Source: Gordonia humi
GTDB taxonomy: Bacteria > Actinomycetota > Actinomycetes > Mycobacteriales > Mycobacteriaceae
Assembly: GCF_014197435.1 (NCBI RefSeq)
Contig: NZ_JACIFP010000001.1
Location: 1,240,001-1,304,000 of the forward strand
Length of the DNA stretch: 64,000 bases
Reading direction: 5' to 3'
Numbering within the stretch: the stretch's first letter is position 1; each line of letters begins with the position of its first letter. Shown here one piece after another: positions 43,900 to 51,355 of this stretch. The position numbers and the translations under genes were made by a program. The notes under the pieces are model-generated. The model did no database searches, was not told the DNA's origin, and saw only the letters and a list, made by a program, of their open reading frames with translations.

Positions 43900-44904
43900 A
43901 TGGTGAGCCGGAACTCGGCTCGCGCGGCTCTGTGGCTCCTCGGCTGCGGCGTCCTGGCCGTCCTCTCGCTGGTCAGTCTGACCGTAGGTGCCGAGTGGGT
44001 GCCGTTGCCCACCGCCTGGGACGCCCTCACCCACTACGACAGCTCGGTCGTCGGACAGGCGATCGTCGTCGACCAGCGGATCCCGCGGACGGTGCTGGCC
44101 CTCCTGGTCGGAGTCGCGCTCGCGGTCGCCGGCGCGCTGATGCAGGCGCTGACGCGCAATCCCCTCGCCGATCCGGGCATCCTCGGGGTCAACAACGGTG
44201 CCGCGTTAGCGGTGACCATTGCGATCGGCGGTCTCGGGCTGAGCGACGTCAGCGCCTACATCTGGTTCGCGTTCCTCGGCGCCGTTCTCGCCGCCGTGGG
44301 TGTCTACCTGCTCGGATCGGTGGGGCGGGGCGGTGGCACGCCGGTGCGGCTCACCCTGGCCGGAGTCGCGCTCAGCGCCGTGCTGATGGGAGTGACCACC
44401 GGACTCATGCTGCTCGACCCGGTCGCCTTCAACGGGCTGCGCGCGTGGAACACCGGATCGCTGCTCGGCCGTCCGATCGGAGTCGCGGCGACGGTGGCGC
44501 CGTTCATCCTCGCCGGGCTCCTGCTGAGCGCCGTCGTGGCGCGCGCGCTGAACTCGGTGTCGTTGGGCGACGACCTCGCTCGGTCCCTGGGCACCGACGT
44601 CGGCCGGACCCGAGCGGTCAGCGTCGTCGCCATCACTCTGCTCTGCGGCGCGGCGGTGGCCGCGGCGGGTCCCATCGCATTCGTCGGGTTGATGGTCCCG
44701 CATATCGCGCGATGGATCGTCGGACCGCAGCAGCCGTGGATCATCGCGTTCGCACTGATCGGCGGGCCGCTCCTGGTGCTCTCCGCGGACATGGTCGGGC
44801 GGGTCATCATGCCGGGTGAGATGGCGGTCGGGTTGGTCACGGCGTTCGTCGGTGCGCCGGTGCTGATCGCTCTGGTCCGCCGTCGAAAGGTGAGTGGTCT
44901 GTGA
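43900..44904 (+). CDS. FecCD-family siderophore ABC permease 1
   Basis: A 334-residue BtuC/FecCD permease with about nine to ten hydrophobic helices. The signature DQRIPRTVLALLVGVALAVA followed by ALMQALTRNPLADPGILGVN, and AAAGPIAFVGLMVPHIARW near the C-terminus (the coupling region), are diagnostic. It pairs with the next permease as a heterodimer in iron-siderophore import. The ATG at 43900 is chosen; a GTG at 43885 in the same frame overlaps the likely ribosome site. The stop overlaps permease 2 as GTGA. Confidence 0.93.
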   Translation: MVSRNSARAALWLLGCGVLAVLSLVSLTVGAEWVPLPTAWDALTHYDSSVVGQAIVVDQRIPRTVLALLVGVALAVAGALMQALTRNPLADPGILGVNNGAALAVTIAIGGLGLSDVSAYIWFAFLGAVLAAVGVYLLGSVGRGGGTPVRLTLAGVALSAVLMGVTTGLMLLDPVAFNGLRAWNTGSLLGRPIGVAATVAPFILAGLLLSAVVARALNSVSLGDDLARSLGTDVGRTRAVSVVAITLLCGAAVAAAGPIAFVGLMVPHIARWIVGPQQPWIIAFALIGGPLLVLSADMVGRVIMPGEMAVGLVTAFVGAPVLIALVRRRKVSGL

Positions 44905-45989
44905 GCCGGATCGAATCGCTGATCGAGCGTCTGGGGTTCGCGGACAGTCGCATCGACTTCGGACGTCGGGTACTCATCCGACGCGGTCGGGCGGTCTCCG
45001 GGCGAGTCGGCATCCGCTCGGTCCTGGTGTGTTCGATGCTGCTGGTGGTCGCGCTCGTGGTGGCGGTGATATCCCTGGGCACGGGCGACTTCGACGTGCC
45101 TCCCCTGAAAGTCGTGGAGACGATTCTCGGCGGCGGCACTCCCGCGGACCACCTGGCGATCGTGGAGTGGCGAATGCCCCGAGTCCTGGCGGCGCTCGGG
45201 GTGGGCGCGGCGCTCGGTGCGTCCGGTGCTCTCTTCCAGTCGCTCACCCGCAATCCGCTCGGCAGCCCCGACATCATCGGATTCAACGTCGGCGCGTACA
45301 CCGGTGCGCTCGTGGTGATGGTGGTGAGCGGCGCAGGCTACGCGTGGGCCGCCGCGGGTTCGGTGGTCGGCGGACTGCTCACCGCGCTCGCGGTGTACCT
45401 CCTCGCCTACCGACGCGGCGTCCAGGGCTTTCGACTGATCATCGTCGGCATCGCGCTCACCGCGATGCTGCAGTCGGTGAACACCTGGCTCATCTACCGC
45501 ACCGACCTCGGCGACTCGATGCTCGCCGCCGCGTGGGGAGCGGGAACGTTGAACGGCGTGAAATGGCCGCTCGCCGTGCCGCTGTTGGTCGCATTGGCGG
45601 TTCTGGCGGTGCCGACGATCGTGGTGGCTCGTCGAATGCACATCCTGGATCTCGGCGACGATGCGGCGCAGGCGCTGGGGTTGCGGACCGAACGCGTGCG
45701 CCTGGCCATGATCGTGGTCGGCGTGGCGCTCAGCGCGGTCGCGGTCGCGCTCGCGGGGCCGATCGCGTTCGTCGCGCTCGCCGCGCCGCAGCTGGCGTCC
45801 CGACTGGCTCGAACCGCGGGCGTCAGCGTCGTGCCTGCGGCGGCGATGGGGGCACTCCTGCTGGTGCTCAGCGACTTCATCGCGCAGAACGCGTTCGCGC
45901 CGACACAACTGCCGGTCGGCGTCGTGACGGTGTCGATCGGCGGCGTCTATCTCGTCTGGCTGCTCGCCGTGCAGGCCCGACGACAGTGA
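44901..45989 (+). CDS. FecCD-family siderophore ABC permease 2
   Basis: A 362-residue FecCD permease. After a cytoplasmic N-terminal tail of about 40 residues, the helices include EWRMPRVLAALGVGAALGAS, GALFQSLTRNPLGSPDIIGF and the C-terminal coupling segment ALAGPIAFVALAAPQLASRL. It forms the second half of the heterodimeric channel. It starts with GTG at 44901, coupled to permease 1 (GTGA), and its stop again forms GTGA with a possible start of the ATPase gene at 45986. Confidence 0.93.
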   Translation: MSRIESLIERLGFADSRIDFGRRVLIRRGRAVSGRVGIRSVLVCSMLLVVALVVAVISLGTGDFDVPPLKVVETILGGGTPADHLAIVEWRMPRVLAALGVGAALGASGALFQSLTRNPLGSPDIIGFNVGAYTGALVVMVVSGAGYAWAAAGSVVGGLLTALAVYLLAYRRGVQGFRLIIVGIALTAMLQSVNTWLIYRTDLGDSMLAAAWGAGTLNGVKWPLAVPLLVALAVLAVPTIVVARRMHILDLGDDAAQALGLRTERVRLAMIVVGVALSAVAVALAGPIAFVALAAPQLASRLARTAGVSVVPAAAMGALLLVLSDFIAQNAFAPTQLPVGVVTVSIGGVYLVWLLAVQARRQ

Positions 45990-46033
45990 CATCAGCCCAG
46001 CGGAAGCAGGCTCGTACGGAAGGAAGCGATGTG

Positions 46034-46891
46034 ATGAGACGACCAGGTCGGACGACCGAGGTCGGAGCCGGTGGACACGCGACCGGTCCGCGGCTTCGGG
46101 CCGTCGACGCGACCATCGGGTACGACGGTGCGACCGTCAGTGAGAGCCTGTCGGTCGACATCCCGGACGGACGGTTCACCGTGATCGTCGGCCCGAACGC
46201 CTGCGGGAAGTCGACGCTGCTTCGTGCGCTCTCGCGGCTGCTGAAGCCGGAGGCGGGCCAGGTGCTGCTCGACGGGAAGGCGATCGACTCCTACCCCGCC
46301 AAACAGGTCGCGCGGACCCTCGGTCTGCTGCCGCAGACGTCGATCGCCCCGGACGGCATCCGCGTGGCGGACCTGGTGGCCCGGGGCCGATATCCGCACC
46401 AGCGGCTCATTCAGCAGTGGACGGCCGACGACGAGGAGGCCGTCGCGTCGGCCATGCGCGACACCGGCATCACCGATCTGTCGGCGAAGCTCGTCGATGA
46501 GCTGTCCGGCGGACAACGACAACGCGTGTGGGTCGCGATGGTACTGGCGCAGCAGACGCAGATCGTCCTGCTCGACGAGCCGACCACGTTCCTGGACATC
46601 GCGCATCAGATCGAACTCCTGGACCTGTGCGCGCGGTTGAATCGCGAGCAGGGGCAGACGATGGTCGCGGTGCTGCACGATCTCAACCATGCGTGCCGGT
46701 ACGCCGATCACCTCATCGCGATGCGGGCGGGGCGAGTGATCGCCGAAGGTCCGCCGGCCGAGGTGATCACCGCGGAGCTGGTCGGTGAGGTATTCGGACT
46801 CTCGTGCCGGATCATCGACGATCCGGAGACGCACACTCCGCTGGTGATCCCGCGGGCGGGCGACTGGGCCGCGCTGCCGGCTCGGAGGTGA
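46034..46891 (+). CDS. Siderophore ABC transporter ATP-binding protein (FecE/FepC-like)
   Basis: A 285-residue ATPase: Walker A GPNACGKST, Q-loop LLPQTSIAPDGIRVADLVARG, signature LSGGQRQRVWVAMVLAQQ, Walker B IVLLDEPTTFLDIAHQIELL and H-loop AVLHDLNHACRYAD. The VARGRYPHQ and DEPTTFLDIAHQ segments are characteristic of ferric-siderophore importers such as FepC. The ATG at 46034 follows a GGAAGG ribosome site; a GTG at 45986 coupled to the permease stop would add 16 residues. This is the last gene of the uptake operon, 75 bases before the left end of the integrated element. Confidence 0.93.
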   Translation: MRRPGRTTEVGAGGHATGPRLRAVDATIGYDGATVSESLSVDIPDGRFTVIVGPNACGKSTLLRALSRLLKPEAGQVLLDGKAIDSYPAKQVARTLGLLPQTSIAPDGIRVADLVARGRYPHQRLIQQWTADDEEAVASAMRDTGITDLSAKLVDELSGGQRQRVWVAMVLAQQTQIVLLDEPTTFLDIAHQIELLDLCARLNREQGQTMVAVLHDLNHACRYADHLIAMRAGRVIAEGPPAEVITAELVGEVFGLSCRIIDDPETHTPLVIPRAGDWAALPARR

Positions 46892-46957
46892 CCGCGCCCG
46901 CGATCCTCCGCACCGGCCGTGGGGACGGAGAAGGGCACTGAGCCGAACGTGCCGTTC

Positions 46958-46989
46958 GGAGCCGCTTAGGAGAATCGAACTCCTGACCT
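46958..46989. repeat. attL: partial tRNA-Thr 3' end
   Basis: 46967-46989 is identical over 23 bases to 58608-58630 inside the intact tRNA-Thr gene (T-arm and start of the acceptor strand), and the flanking GGAGCCGC also matches apart from one base (T at 46966 versus C at 58607). This is the displaced 3' end of the original tRNA gene and marks the left junction of the integrated element. Confidence 0.9.
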
Positions 46990-47149
46990 GTTCACAGGGG
47001 GTGGCACATACATGAAATCCTCCGGATGTCAAATATTGTCTATCGTTACTGGTGGAAGCGATATCAGAGTTACTGACAGTTCCATCAGATGCGAATGAGG
47101 TCGACTAGTTCTAGCCCACTAAACGCCCATCTCGATCTGGCGAAGGTGG

Positions 47150-47545
47150 TCACCAGATCGCGTTGACGCGGAACCACTCCGCTGCACGCCGCAGTGTCCG
47201 CCCCGGATCATCGGTGGTGTCGAACAGGCTGCGCGACACGGCGAGGACGAACGCCTCCGCTTCAACTGTCATCACGGGTCGCAGTCCAACCCCATTCAGC
47301 TCAAGGAACGTCACCGCTGAAATCCACGCCGTCCGCTTGTTCCCGTCGGAGAAGCACTGAGTCGAACTCAACGAGTGAATATAGACACCCGCCTTATCCC
47401 AAACGGTCGGGAATGCTTCCTGGCCGAAGGCGGACGTCATTGGGCGTCCTACTGCGCCAGCCAGCATCTCATGATCCCGTAGACCACCGCCGATGCGGGC
47501 GTTAATCCCCTCGATGATCGTGCCCGAGAGGTGTTCGATACTCAC
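47150..47545 (-). CDS. Doc/Fic-family toxin, with Gln in place of the catalytic His
   Basis: A 131-residue death-on-curing family protein. The Fic/Doc core is visible as SSTQCFSDGNKRTAW (residues 61-75), where the consensus is HxFxDGNKR; here the histidine position is Q63, while D67, N69, K70 and R71 are intact. Doc toxins phosphorylate EF-Tu and Fic proteins AMPylate targets, both using that histidine as general base, so this copy may be inactive or altered. The GTG start at 47545 overlaps the antitoxin stop as GTGA. It is the last gene before attL. Confidence 0.85.
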   Translation of the reverse strand: MSIEHLSGTIIEGINARIGGGLRDHEMLAGAVGRPMTSAFGQEAFPTVWDKAGVYIHSLSSTQCFSDGNKRTAWISAVTFLELNGVGLRPVMTVEAEAFVLAVSRSLFDTTDDPGRTLRRAAEWFRVNAIW

Positions 47546-47676
47546 TCGTCAGCGAGTCGATCCAATAGCGGCTGCCACCGCTTGATCTGAGCGTCGGCCA
47601 CAGCCAAGGCGCGGTCAGCGTCCGCAAACCTCGCCACGTAGGTAGTGGTGGTCCACTCCTGGCAATCTGCGCTCAT
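47542..47676 (-). CDS. Small putative antitoxin upstream of the Doc-like gene
   Basis: A 44-residue protein MSADCQEWTTTTYVARFADA followed by a helix ending WQPLLDRLADE. A strong GGAGGTG ribosome site precedes the ATG at 47676, and the stop overlaps the toxin start as GTGA, the classical antitoxin-toxin arrangement. It is shorter than Phd (about 73 residues) and has no obvious Phd/YefM DNA-binding domain, so assignment as antitoxin is from context. Confidence 0.65.
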   Translation of the reverse strand: MSADCQEWTTTTYVARFADADRALAVADAQIKRWQPLLDRLADE

Positions 47677-47722
47677 CTCGCACCTCCGTTCACGTTCCTG
47701 TTGACGTCAATAGTAGCACAGT

Positions 47723-47736
47723 GTATCGCATGATAC
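47723..47736 (-). promoter_or_regulatory. Inverted repeat at the toxin-antitoxin promoter
   Basis: GTATC (47723-47727) and GATAC (47732-47736) flank four bases. On the minus strand this lies just upstream of an extended -10-like TGCTACTAT, about 50 bases before the antitoxin ATG. It is a candidate operator for autoregulation. Nothing else is evident in 47677-47836. Confidence 0.4.
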
Positions 47737-47836
47737 ATCGGCATCTTGCCTGGTAGAAAGCCTGCTGTGGCTCCTTCGTCCTCAAGCCCCTCCGAGCTTC
47801 TAGGTTTCGGAGAGTTGGTCTCCGAGCCTGCGGCCG

Positions 47837-48274
47837 CTACCGAGACCGGAAGTAGAACGGCCTCGACTCCGCATCAACCACCCCGAACACCGCCCGATGA
47901 ACAGCGACCTGACCATCCGAGCAATACCAATCCACCACCACATCAGGATCAGCATCCCGATCCATCACCACAATCGGCGGATCAATCTCCGGCACATGCT
48001 CCGCATAAAACGCGTCCACCCGTTCTTGAACCGACACCACCGGCCGCCGACGATTCCGCCGCCCCTCAAACTCCATTCGATCCTCATGAAGCAACTTCTC
48101 CTTCACGTGCGCTGGGGTTTTGGGGTCTCTCAGCATGTCACTGCGGATCGCCGCCCGTTCGTCCTTACTTAAAGCCAATGATCGGCCCTCATCCCGTTTT
48201 GAAAATCGTTTCCATTTATAGATGTCGGCCAATGCCAGCGGTGGCCGCCGAGACCGAAAGGGGCCACCCCCCAT
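47837..48274 (-). CDS. Hypothetical protein of the integrated element
   Basis: An open frame of 145 codons. The C-terminal two thirds, from about residue 47 (MLRDPKTPAHVKEKLLHEDR) to VDWYCSDGQVAVHRAVFGVV, has convincing protein-like composition with a charged helical region and a DPDVVVDWYC strand-like segment. The N-terminal part is rich in arginine and lysine and lacks a clear ribosome site, so the true start may be M47. Same orientation as the accessory operon, 23 bases after the previous stop. No family recognised. Confidence 0.55.
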   Translation of the reverse strand: MGGGPFRSRRPPLALADIYKWKRFSKRDEGRSLALSKDERAAIRSDMLRDPKTPAHVKEKLLHEDRMEFEGRRNRRRPVVSVQERVDAFYAEHVPEIDPPIVVMDRDADPDVVVDWYCSDGQVAVHRAVFGVVDAESRPFYFRSR

Positions 48275-48297
48275 CCGTAATCTGTTGTCGCACAGCG

Positions 48298-48522
48298 TTA
48301 TTCGCGCCCAGTTGGTCTGTAGTCGAGTGCCTGGCGGAACAGTTCAGTCCACCGTTCACCGAGCGGCCCTGCTTCGACGGTGTTGGTGCTGGCTCCTGAA
48401 TGGAGTTCCTGTCGCGGGTTGTCGTGTCCTTCGAGGGCGCGGTGTTCGGCCATTGCCTGATCTACGGTGGAGGCTTGCGTGGCGAGTGCCCGCACTGCTG
48501 CTGCTACGCCGTGGGCTGTCAC
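48298..48522 (-). CDS. Small hypothetical protein of the integrated element
   Basis: A 74-residue protein starting with GTG at 48522, overlapping the stop of the gene before it as GTGA. Sequence VTAHGVAAAVRALATQASTV is followed by a charged middle and ELFRQALDYRPTGRE. Mostly helical in appearance. An in-frame upstream extension to 48588 would overlap the neighbour and is less likely. Function unknown. Confidence 0.6.
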   Translation of the reverse strand: MTAHGVAAAVRALATQASTVDQAMAEHRALEGHDNPRQELHSGASTNTVEAGPLGERWTELFRQALDYRPTGRE

Positions 48523-48929
48523 TCGTCGTCTTCCGTTTCCGTGGGTGTGTCGGTGGCCGTGGTGGCGTTCGTGTAGACGTGCTCCCACGCCCGCAGGCGG
48601 GCGTCGATGTCAGCGACGGTGAACACCGGGTTGACGGTGATGGATGGGTGTCGACCGCCAGCTACTTCAATGACGTCGTGGGCATCGGGCGCTCGGAGCA
48701 GCGAGTAGAGAAGGTCGACGTTGTGTTGGACAGTGCGAGCGTGCGCGAGTCGAACGTCTTCAGTGTTAGTGGCGAAGAGTGTGGCCGCGATTGCTCGTTG
48801 GCGATCTGCTTTATCTGCGACTGCGATCGGCTTAGCGATTCTGCTTGCGTACTCGATCAACGTGGTTGCGAGGTCGAGACTGTCGGCGAGTGCGTTGCCG
48901 TAGGGGGCTGATGCACGGTTAGGTGACAC
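48519..48929 (-). CDS. Hypothetical protein, 3' fragment of a gene split by the IS3 element
   Basis: The frame is open for 136 codons, but the first ten or so (up to position 48901) lie in the terminal inverted repeat and end of the insertion sequence. From YGNALADSLDLATTLIEYAS the protein is alpha-helical and alanine-rich, ending in an acidic tail TETEDDE. The facing gene on the other side of the insertion (50171-50569) ends exactly in the other inverted repeat. The simplest reading is one original gene of about 255 codons interrupted by transposition. Function unknown. Confidence 0.6.
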   Translation of the reverse strand: MSPNRASAPYGNALADSLDLATTLIEYASRIAKPIAVADKADRQRAIAATLFATNTEDVRLAHARTVQHNVDLLYSLLRAPDAHDVIEVAGGRHPSITVNPVFTVADIDARLRAWEHVYTNATTATDTPTETEDDE

Positions 48930-48935
48930 GGTTAG

Positions 48936-50101
48936 TCACGCGGCCTGAGGGGCCTCGTGGTTGATGATTGTCTCGAATTCGATGGGGGTCAATCTGCCGA
49001 GGCGGTCTTGTCGTCTGCGGCGGTGGTAGGTGCGTTCGATCCAGTGCACGATGGCGGCCCGGAGCTCGTCTCTGGTGGCCCAGGATCGGCGGTCGAGGAC
49101 GTTGTTCTGTAGCAGTGAAAAGAAGCTCTCCATGGCCGCGTTGTCCCCGGCAGCGCCGACCCTTCCCATCGACCCGAGCATGCCGTGCCGGGTGATAGCC
49201 TTCTGCATCTTCTTCGAGCGAAATTGAGATCCTCTATCGCTGTGTAGGACGCAGCCTGTGACGTCGCCCCGCCTGGCGACGGCGCTGTTCAGTGCGGCCA
49301 CGGCCAGGCAGGACTTCATCCTGGAGTCGATCGAATACCCGACGATGCGGCCCGAATAGACGTCCTTGATCGCGCACAGGTACAGCTTTCCCGCCGCCGT
49401 CCAGTGCTCGGTGATGTCGGTGAGCCACAGCTCGTTCGGGCCCACGGCGGCGAAGTCTCGCTCGACGAGATCGTCGTGCACGGGTGGGCCGGCCTTGCGA
49501 TGCTTGCCGCGGCCCTTCTTGCTGATGGCACTGGTCCAGCCACCGGTTGAGCAGATTCGCCAGGCGGTGCGCCGGCACATCTTCTCGCCCGCGGTCTCAG
49601 CTTCATCGGCCAGGTAGCGGTAGCCGAATTCCGGATCCTCTCGGTGCGCGTCGAACAGGGCGTTGGCCCGGTACGCCTCGGCGAGTTCGGCATCGGTGAC
49701 CGGGTTCTTGAGCCATCGGTAGTAGGGCTGACGAGCGATCTTGAGTACCCGGCACGCCACCGTGACGGGGATGCCGTCAGCGGCGAGCTCGCTCACGAGC
49801 GGGTACCACCTTTTCCCGGCAGATTCGCCTGGGACAGGTAGGCAGCAGCGCGGCGCAGGACCTCGTTCTCCTGCTCCAGCAGTCGCACACGCCGCTTGGC
49901 CTCCCGGAGCTCCTGGGATGCCGCGGCGGTCGTGCCGGGCTTGATCCCGGCCTCCACGTCGGCCTTGCGAATCCACTTCTGCAACGTCATGGGATGGATA
50001 CCGAAGTCGGCGGCGATCTGCTCGAGCGTCACACCGTCTTCACGATTCTGAGCGACGCGAACAACGTCGTCGCGGAACTCCTGGGGATAGGGCTTGGGCA
50101 C
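48936..50101 (-). CDS. IS3-family transposase OrfAB (programmed -1 frameshift product)
   Basis: OrfB is open in its own frame from 49976 down to 48936 and joins OrfA at the heptamer G_GGA_AAA (plus-strand 49811-49817), a canonical -1 slip site that converts GKGGTRS-stop into GKRWYPLVSELAAD. The OrfB part carries the retroviral-integrase-type DDE domain: WLTDITEHW, VLHSDRGSQFRSKKMQ and NAAMESFFSLLQNNV supply D, D and E, followed by YHRRRRQDRLGRLTPIEFE. The HTH_21 region CRVLKIARQPYYRWL precedes it. All three catalytic residues are present, so the element may be active. Confidence 0.9.
49793..50101 (-). CDS. IS3-family transposase OrfA
   Basis: A 102-residue protein starting with GTG at 50101 behind a GGAAGG ribosome site. 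YPQEFRDDVVRVAQNREDGV followed by TLEQIAADFGIHPMTLQKWI is the usual OrfA helix-turn-helix that binds the IS ends, and REAKRRVRLLEQENEVLRRA is the leucine-zipper-like multimerisation helix. In the zero frame it ends at 49793; slippage produces OrfAB. Confidence 0.9.
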   Translation of the reverse strand: MPKPYPQEFRDDVVRVAQNREDGVTLEQIAADFGIHPMTLQKWIRKADVEAGIKPGTTAAASQELREAKRRVRLLEQENEVLRRAAAYLSQANLPGKGGTRS

Positions 50102-50170
50102 AACAACATCCTTCCAGGCCGCCCCGGCAGGGCAAGCCAGATCAGATGTCACCAACTCGTGCACCAGCCC

Positions 50171-50569
50171 CTAGCGTCCGCGTACTGCTCGGTCGAGGTC
50201 GGACCATCCTGGTTCGTGGACGGGTAGCTGGGCTGCTACCTCGGCGAGGCGGGTAGCTACTGCCGTGATGGGCTTGGCGCACTGCTTGAGGTAGTGGTCG
50301 CCGTTGGTGAGGATTGCGGCGTCTGTGTACTTGTTGACCAGGTCGCGCGATCCGTTGTACATCAGCGCCTCGTGGTGCTGCTTGCGGTTGAGGGCTGCGA
50401 TAGCCTCGTCGATGCGGCCGGTGGCTGCGAGTTCGGCAGGGTTACCGACAGGCTCCGCCAGCCAGGCGTGGAGGGTGCGGTGGTTGTCGATCGCTGTCTG
50501 GACTTCCTTGGGATGCTTGACGTCGATGCCGAGGGCGGCGAGGTTTTCTTCGAGGGGTTTGAGGATCAT
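50171..50569 (-). CDS. Hypothetical protein, 5' fragment of a gene split by the IS3 element
   Basis: A 132-residue reading frame starting MILKPLEENLAALGIDVKHP, helical, with a central YNGSRDLVNKYTDAAILTNG. The stop codon TAG (50171-50173) is formed by the first three bases of the insertion sequence, so the natural C-terminus is lost. The likely continuation is the fragment at 48519-48900. The ATG at 50569 overlaps the preceding stop (TAATG). No recognised domain. Confidence 0.6.
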   Translation of the reverse strand: MILKPLEENLAALGIDVKHPKEVQTAIDNHRTLHAWLAEPVGNPAELAATGRIDEAIAALNRKQHHEALMYNGSRDLVNKYTDAAILTNGDHYLKQCAKPITAVATRLAEVAAQLPVHEPGWSDLDRAVRGR

Positions 50570-50709
50570 TAGGTTTCCTGTTCGTTGATGAGGTTGAGGA
50601 GTTGTTCCGCGATGTCGCGGGCCTCGTAGCGGTTGATAGTGATGTAGTGGCGGTGGTCGTCTGAGTAGATTCGATACCGGCCTGTCCGCGTCCTATTGAC
50701 GGTCGGCAT
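50569..50709 (-). CDS. Very small hypothetical protein (46 aa)
   Basis: MPTVNRTRTGRYRIYSDDHR begins a 46-residue protein ending in an amphipathic helix AEQLLNLINEQET. It starts 17 bases inside the end of the previous gene and its TAA shares a base with the next ATG. The pattern RYRIYSDDHRHYITINRYEA resembles that of the neighbours at 50925-51104 and 51101-51355 (short beta-rich stretch then helix), suggesting a family of tiny related proteins. Function unknown. Confidence 0.55.
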   Translation of the reverse strand: MPTVNRTRTGRYRIYSDDHRHYITINRYEARDIAEQLLNLINEQET

Positions 50710-50935
50710 GCTCTGTCCAGTCGACGAGCCGGTCTGCGAGCGCGAGTGCGTCGCCTTCGTTGAATAGTTCCGGGCGTGCCATGAGTGCCTCTGCTAGAGC
50801 GTTGAGGGCGTCTACGGCACAGTGCTTGTCGAACCGAATCCACGACTCGACGTCAGTGGTGATCTTGAGCCGCCACAGGTGGCCTTCTCCCCTGACTGTG
50901 GCGTGGCCGCATGCCGAGAGCGCTTTAGTTCCCAC
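50693..50935 (-). CDS. Small hypothetical protein (80 aa)
   Basis: Starts with GTG at 50935 inside the end of the upstream gene. Sequence GEGHLWRLKITTDVESWIRF, then DKHCAVDALNALAEALMARP and a C-terminal helix ALADRLVDWTEHADRQ. It is beta-strand-like first and helical later, like the adjacent small proteins. The 11- and 17-base overlaps with neighbours show it belongs to the same polycistronic unit. Function unknown. Confidence 0.6.
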   Translation of the reverse strand: MGTKALSACGHATVRGEGHLWRLKITTDVESWIRFDKHCAVDALNALAEALMARPELFNEGDALALADRLVDWTEHADRQ

Positions 50936-51104
50936 GAGCGTTATCGATCGCGTCGGCGAGAGCGGTCGCTACGTCGAAAGCGTACTGGCGCGGCATCCAC
51001 AAGTACCTCCTGGTCGGCAGTACGACTTTCCATACGTCGTCTGGCGCTTCTCGGATTTCGACGCCGTTGTGGTTGCAGATCAGGCGGTGTGTCGGGTCGT
51101 TCAC
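50925..51104 (-). CDS. Small hypothetical protein (59 aa)
   Basis: GTG start at 51104 overlapping the previous stop as GTGA. NDPTHRLICNHNGVEIREAP is followed by DDVWKVVLPTRRYLWMPRQY and a helical end FDVATALADAIDNARGN. The order of short strands and a terminal helix containing DVATALADAI parallels the 46-residue and 84-residue neighbours. Function unknown. Confidence 0.58.
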   Translation of the reverse strand: MNDPTHRLICNHNGVEIREAPDDVWKVVLPTRRYLWMPRQYAFDVATALADAIDNARGN

Positions 51105-51355
51105 TGGTGGCCTCCGCTCGCGAACAGTTCCCCGAGTGCTGGGGCGTCGTCGGGGGCATCGGCCAGGATGTCGGGTCGGAGTTCGGCGAGCGCGTTCACA
51201 AACTGGATGAGTTCTCCGTCCGTCCACGTGATCCACGAACTCGCCTGGGTCGCTTTGGTATTGCCGTTGGGTAGGTTGCGGAGCGTGATCGTTGGCCGGG
51301 ATGGATCGTCGCTGTAAATGGTGTGAACGGTCGAGATTTCTCGTTCGATGGTCAT
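51101..51355 (-). CDS. Small hypothetical protein (84 aa)
   Basis: MTIEREISTVHTIYSDDPSR begins the protein; a strand-rich part with TITLRNLPNGNTKATQASSW is followed by a helix GELIQFVNALAELRPDI and an acidic, alanine-rich tail. The ATG overlaps the previous stop as ATGA, and the stop overlaps the next start as GTGA. Similar to the other tiny proteins of this operon in layout. No known domain. Confidence 0.62.
   Translation of the reverse strand: MTIEREISTVHTIYSDDPSRPTITLRNLPNGNTKATQASSWITWTDGELIQFVNALAELRPDILADAPDDAPALGELFASGGHQ

Larger units (their letters stand above)
48901..50173 (-). mobile_element. IS3-family insertion sequence
   Basis: A 1273-bp insertion. The ends read inward as TAGGGGCTGATGCACG (48901-48916) and TAGGGGCTGGTGCACG (50173-50158), and similarity continues to about 27 bases (GTTAGGTGACA versus AGTTGGTGACA). 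Inside are OrfA and OrfB with a G_GGA_AAA slippage site. No exact 3-bp target duplication could be found (CCG on the left, GCG on the right on the plus strand), so flanks have changed or the boundary is off by a few bases. It interrupts a small gene of the integrated element. Confidence 0.88.

Noticed and set aside
42600..46900. Thioesterase, MbtH-like or phosphopantetheinyl transferase gene in the siderophore locus
   Set aside because: No GxSxG thioesterase domain follows any synthetase and no small MbtH-type (NxEDQYSxW) frame was found; absence is limited to this window.
47746..48399. A 217-codon plus-strand frame in the island
   Set aside because: Its low-complexity proline/serine/histidine composition mirrors the minus-strand gene at 47837-48274; no ribosome site or domain.
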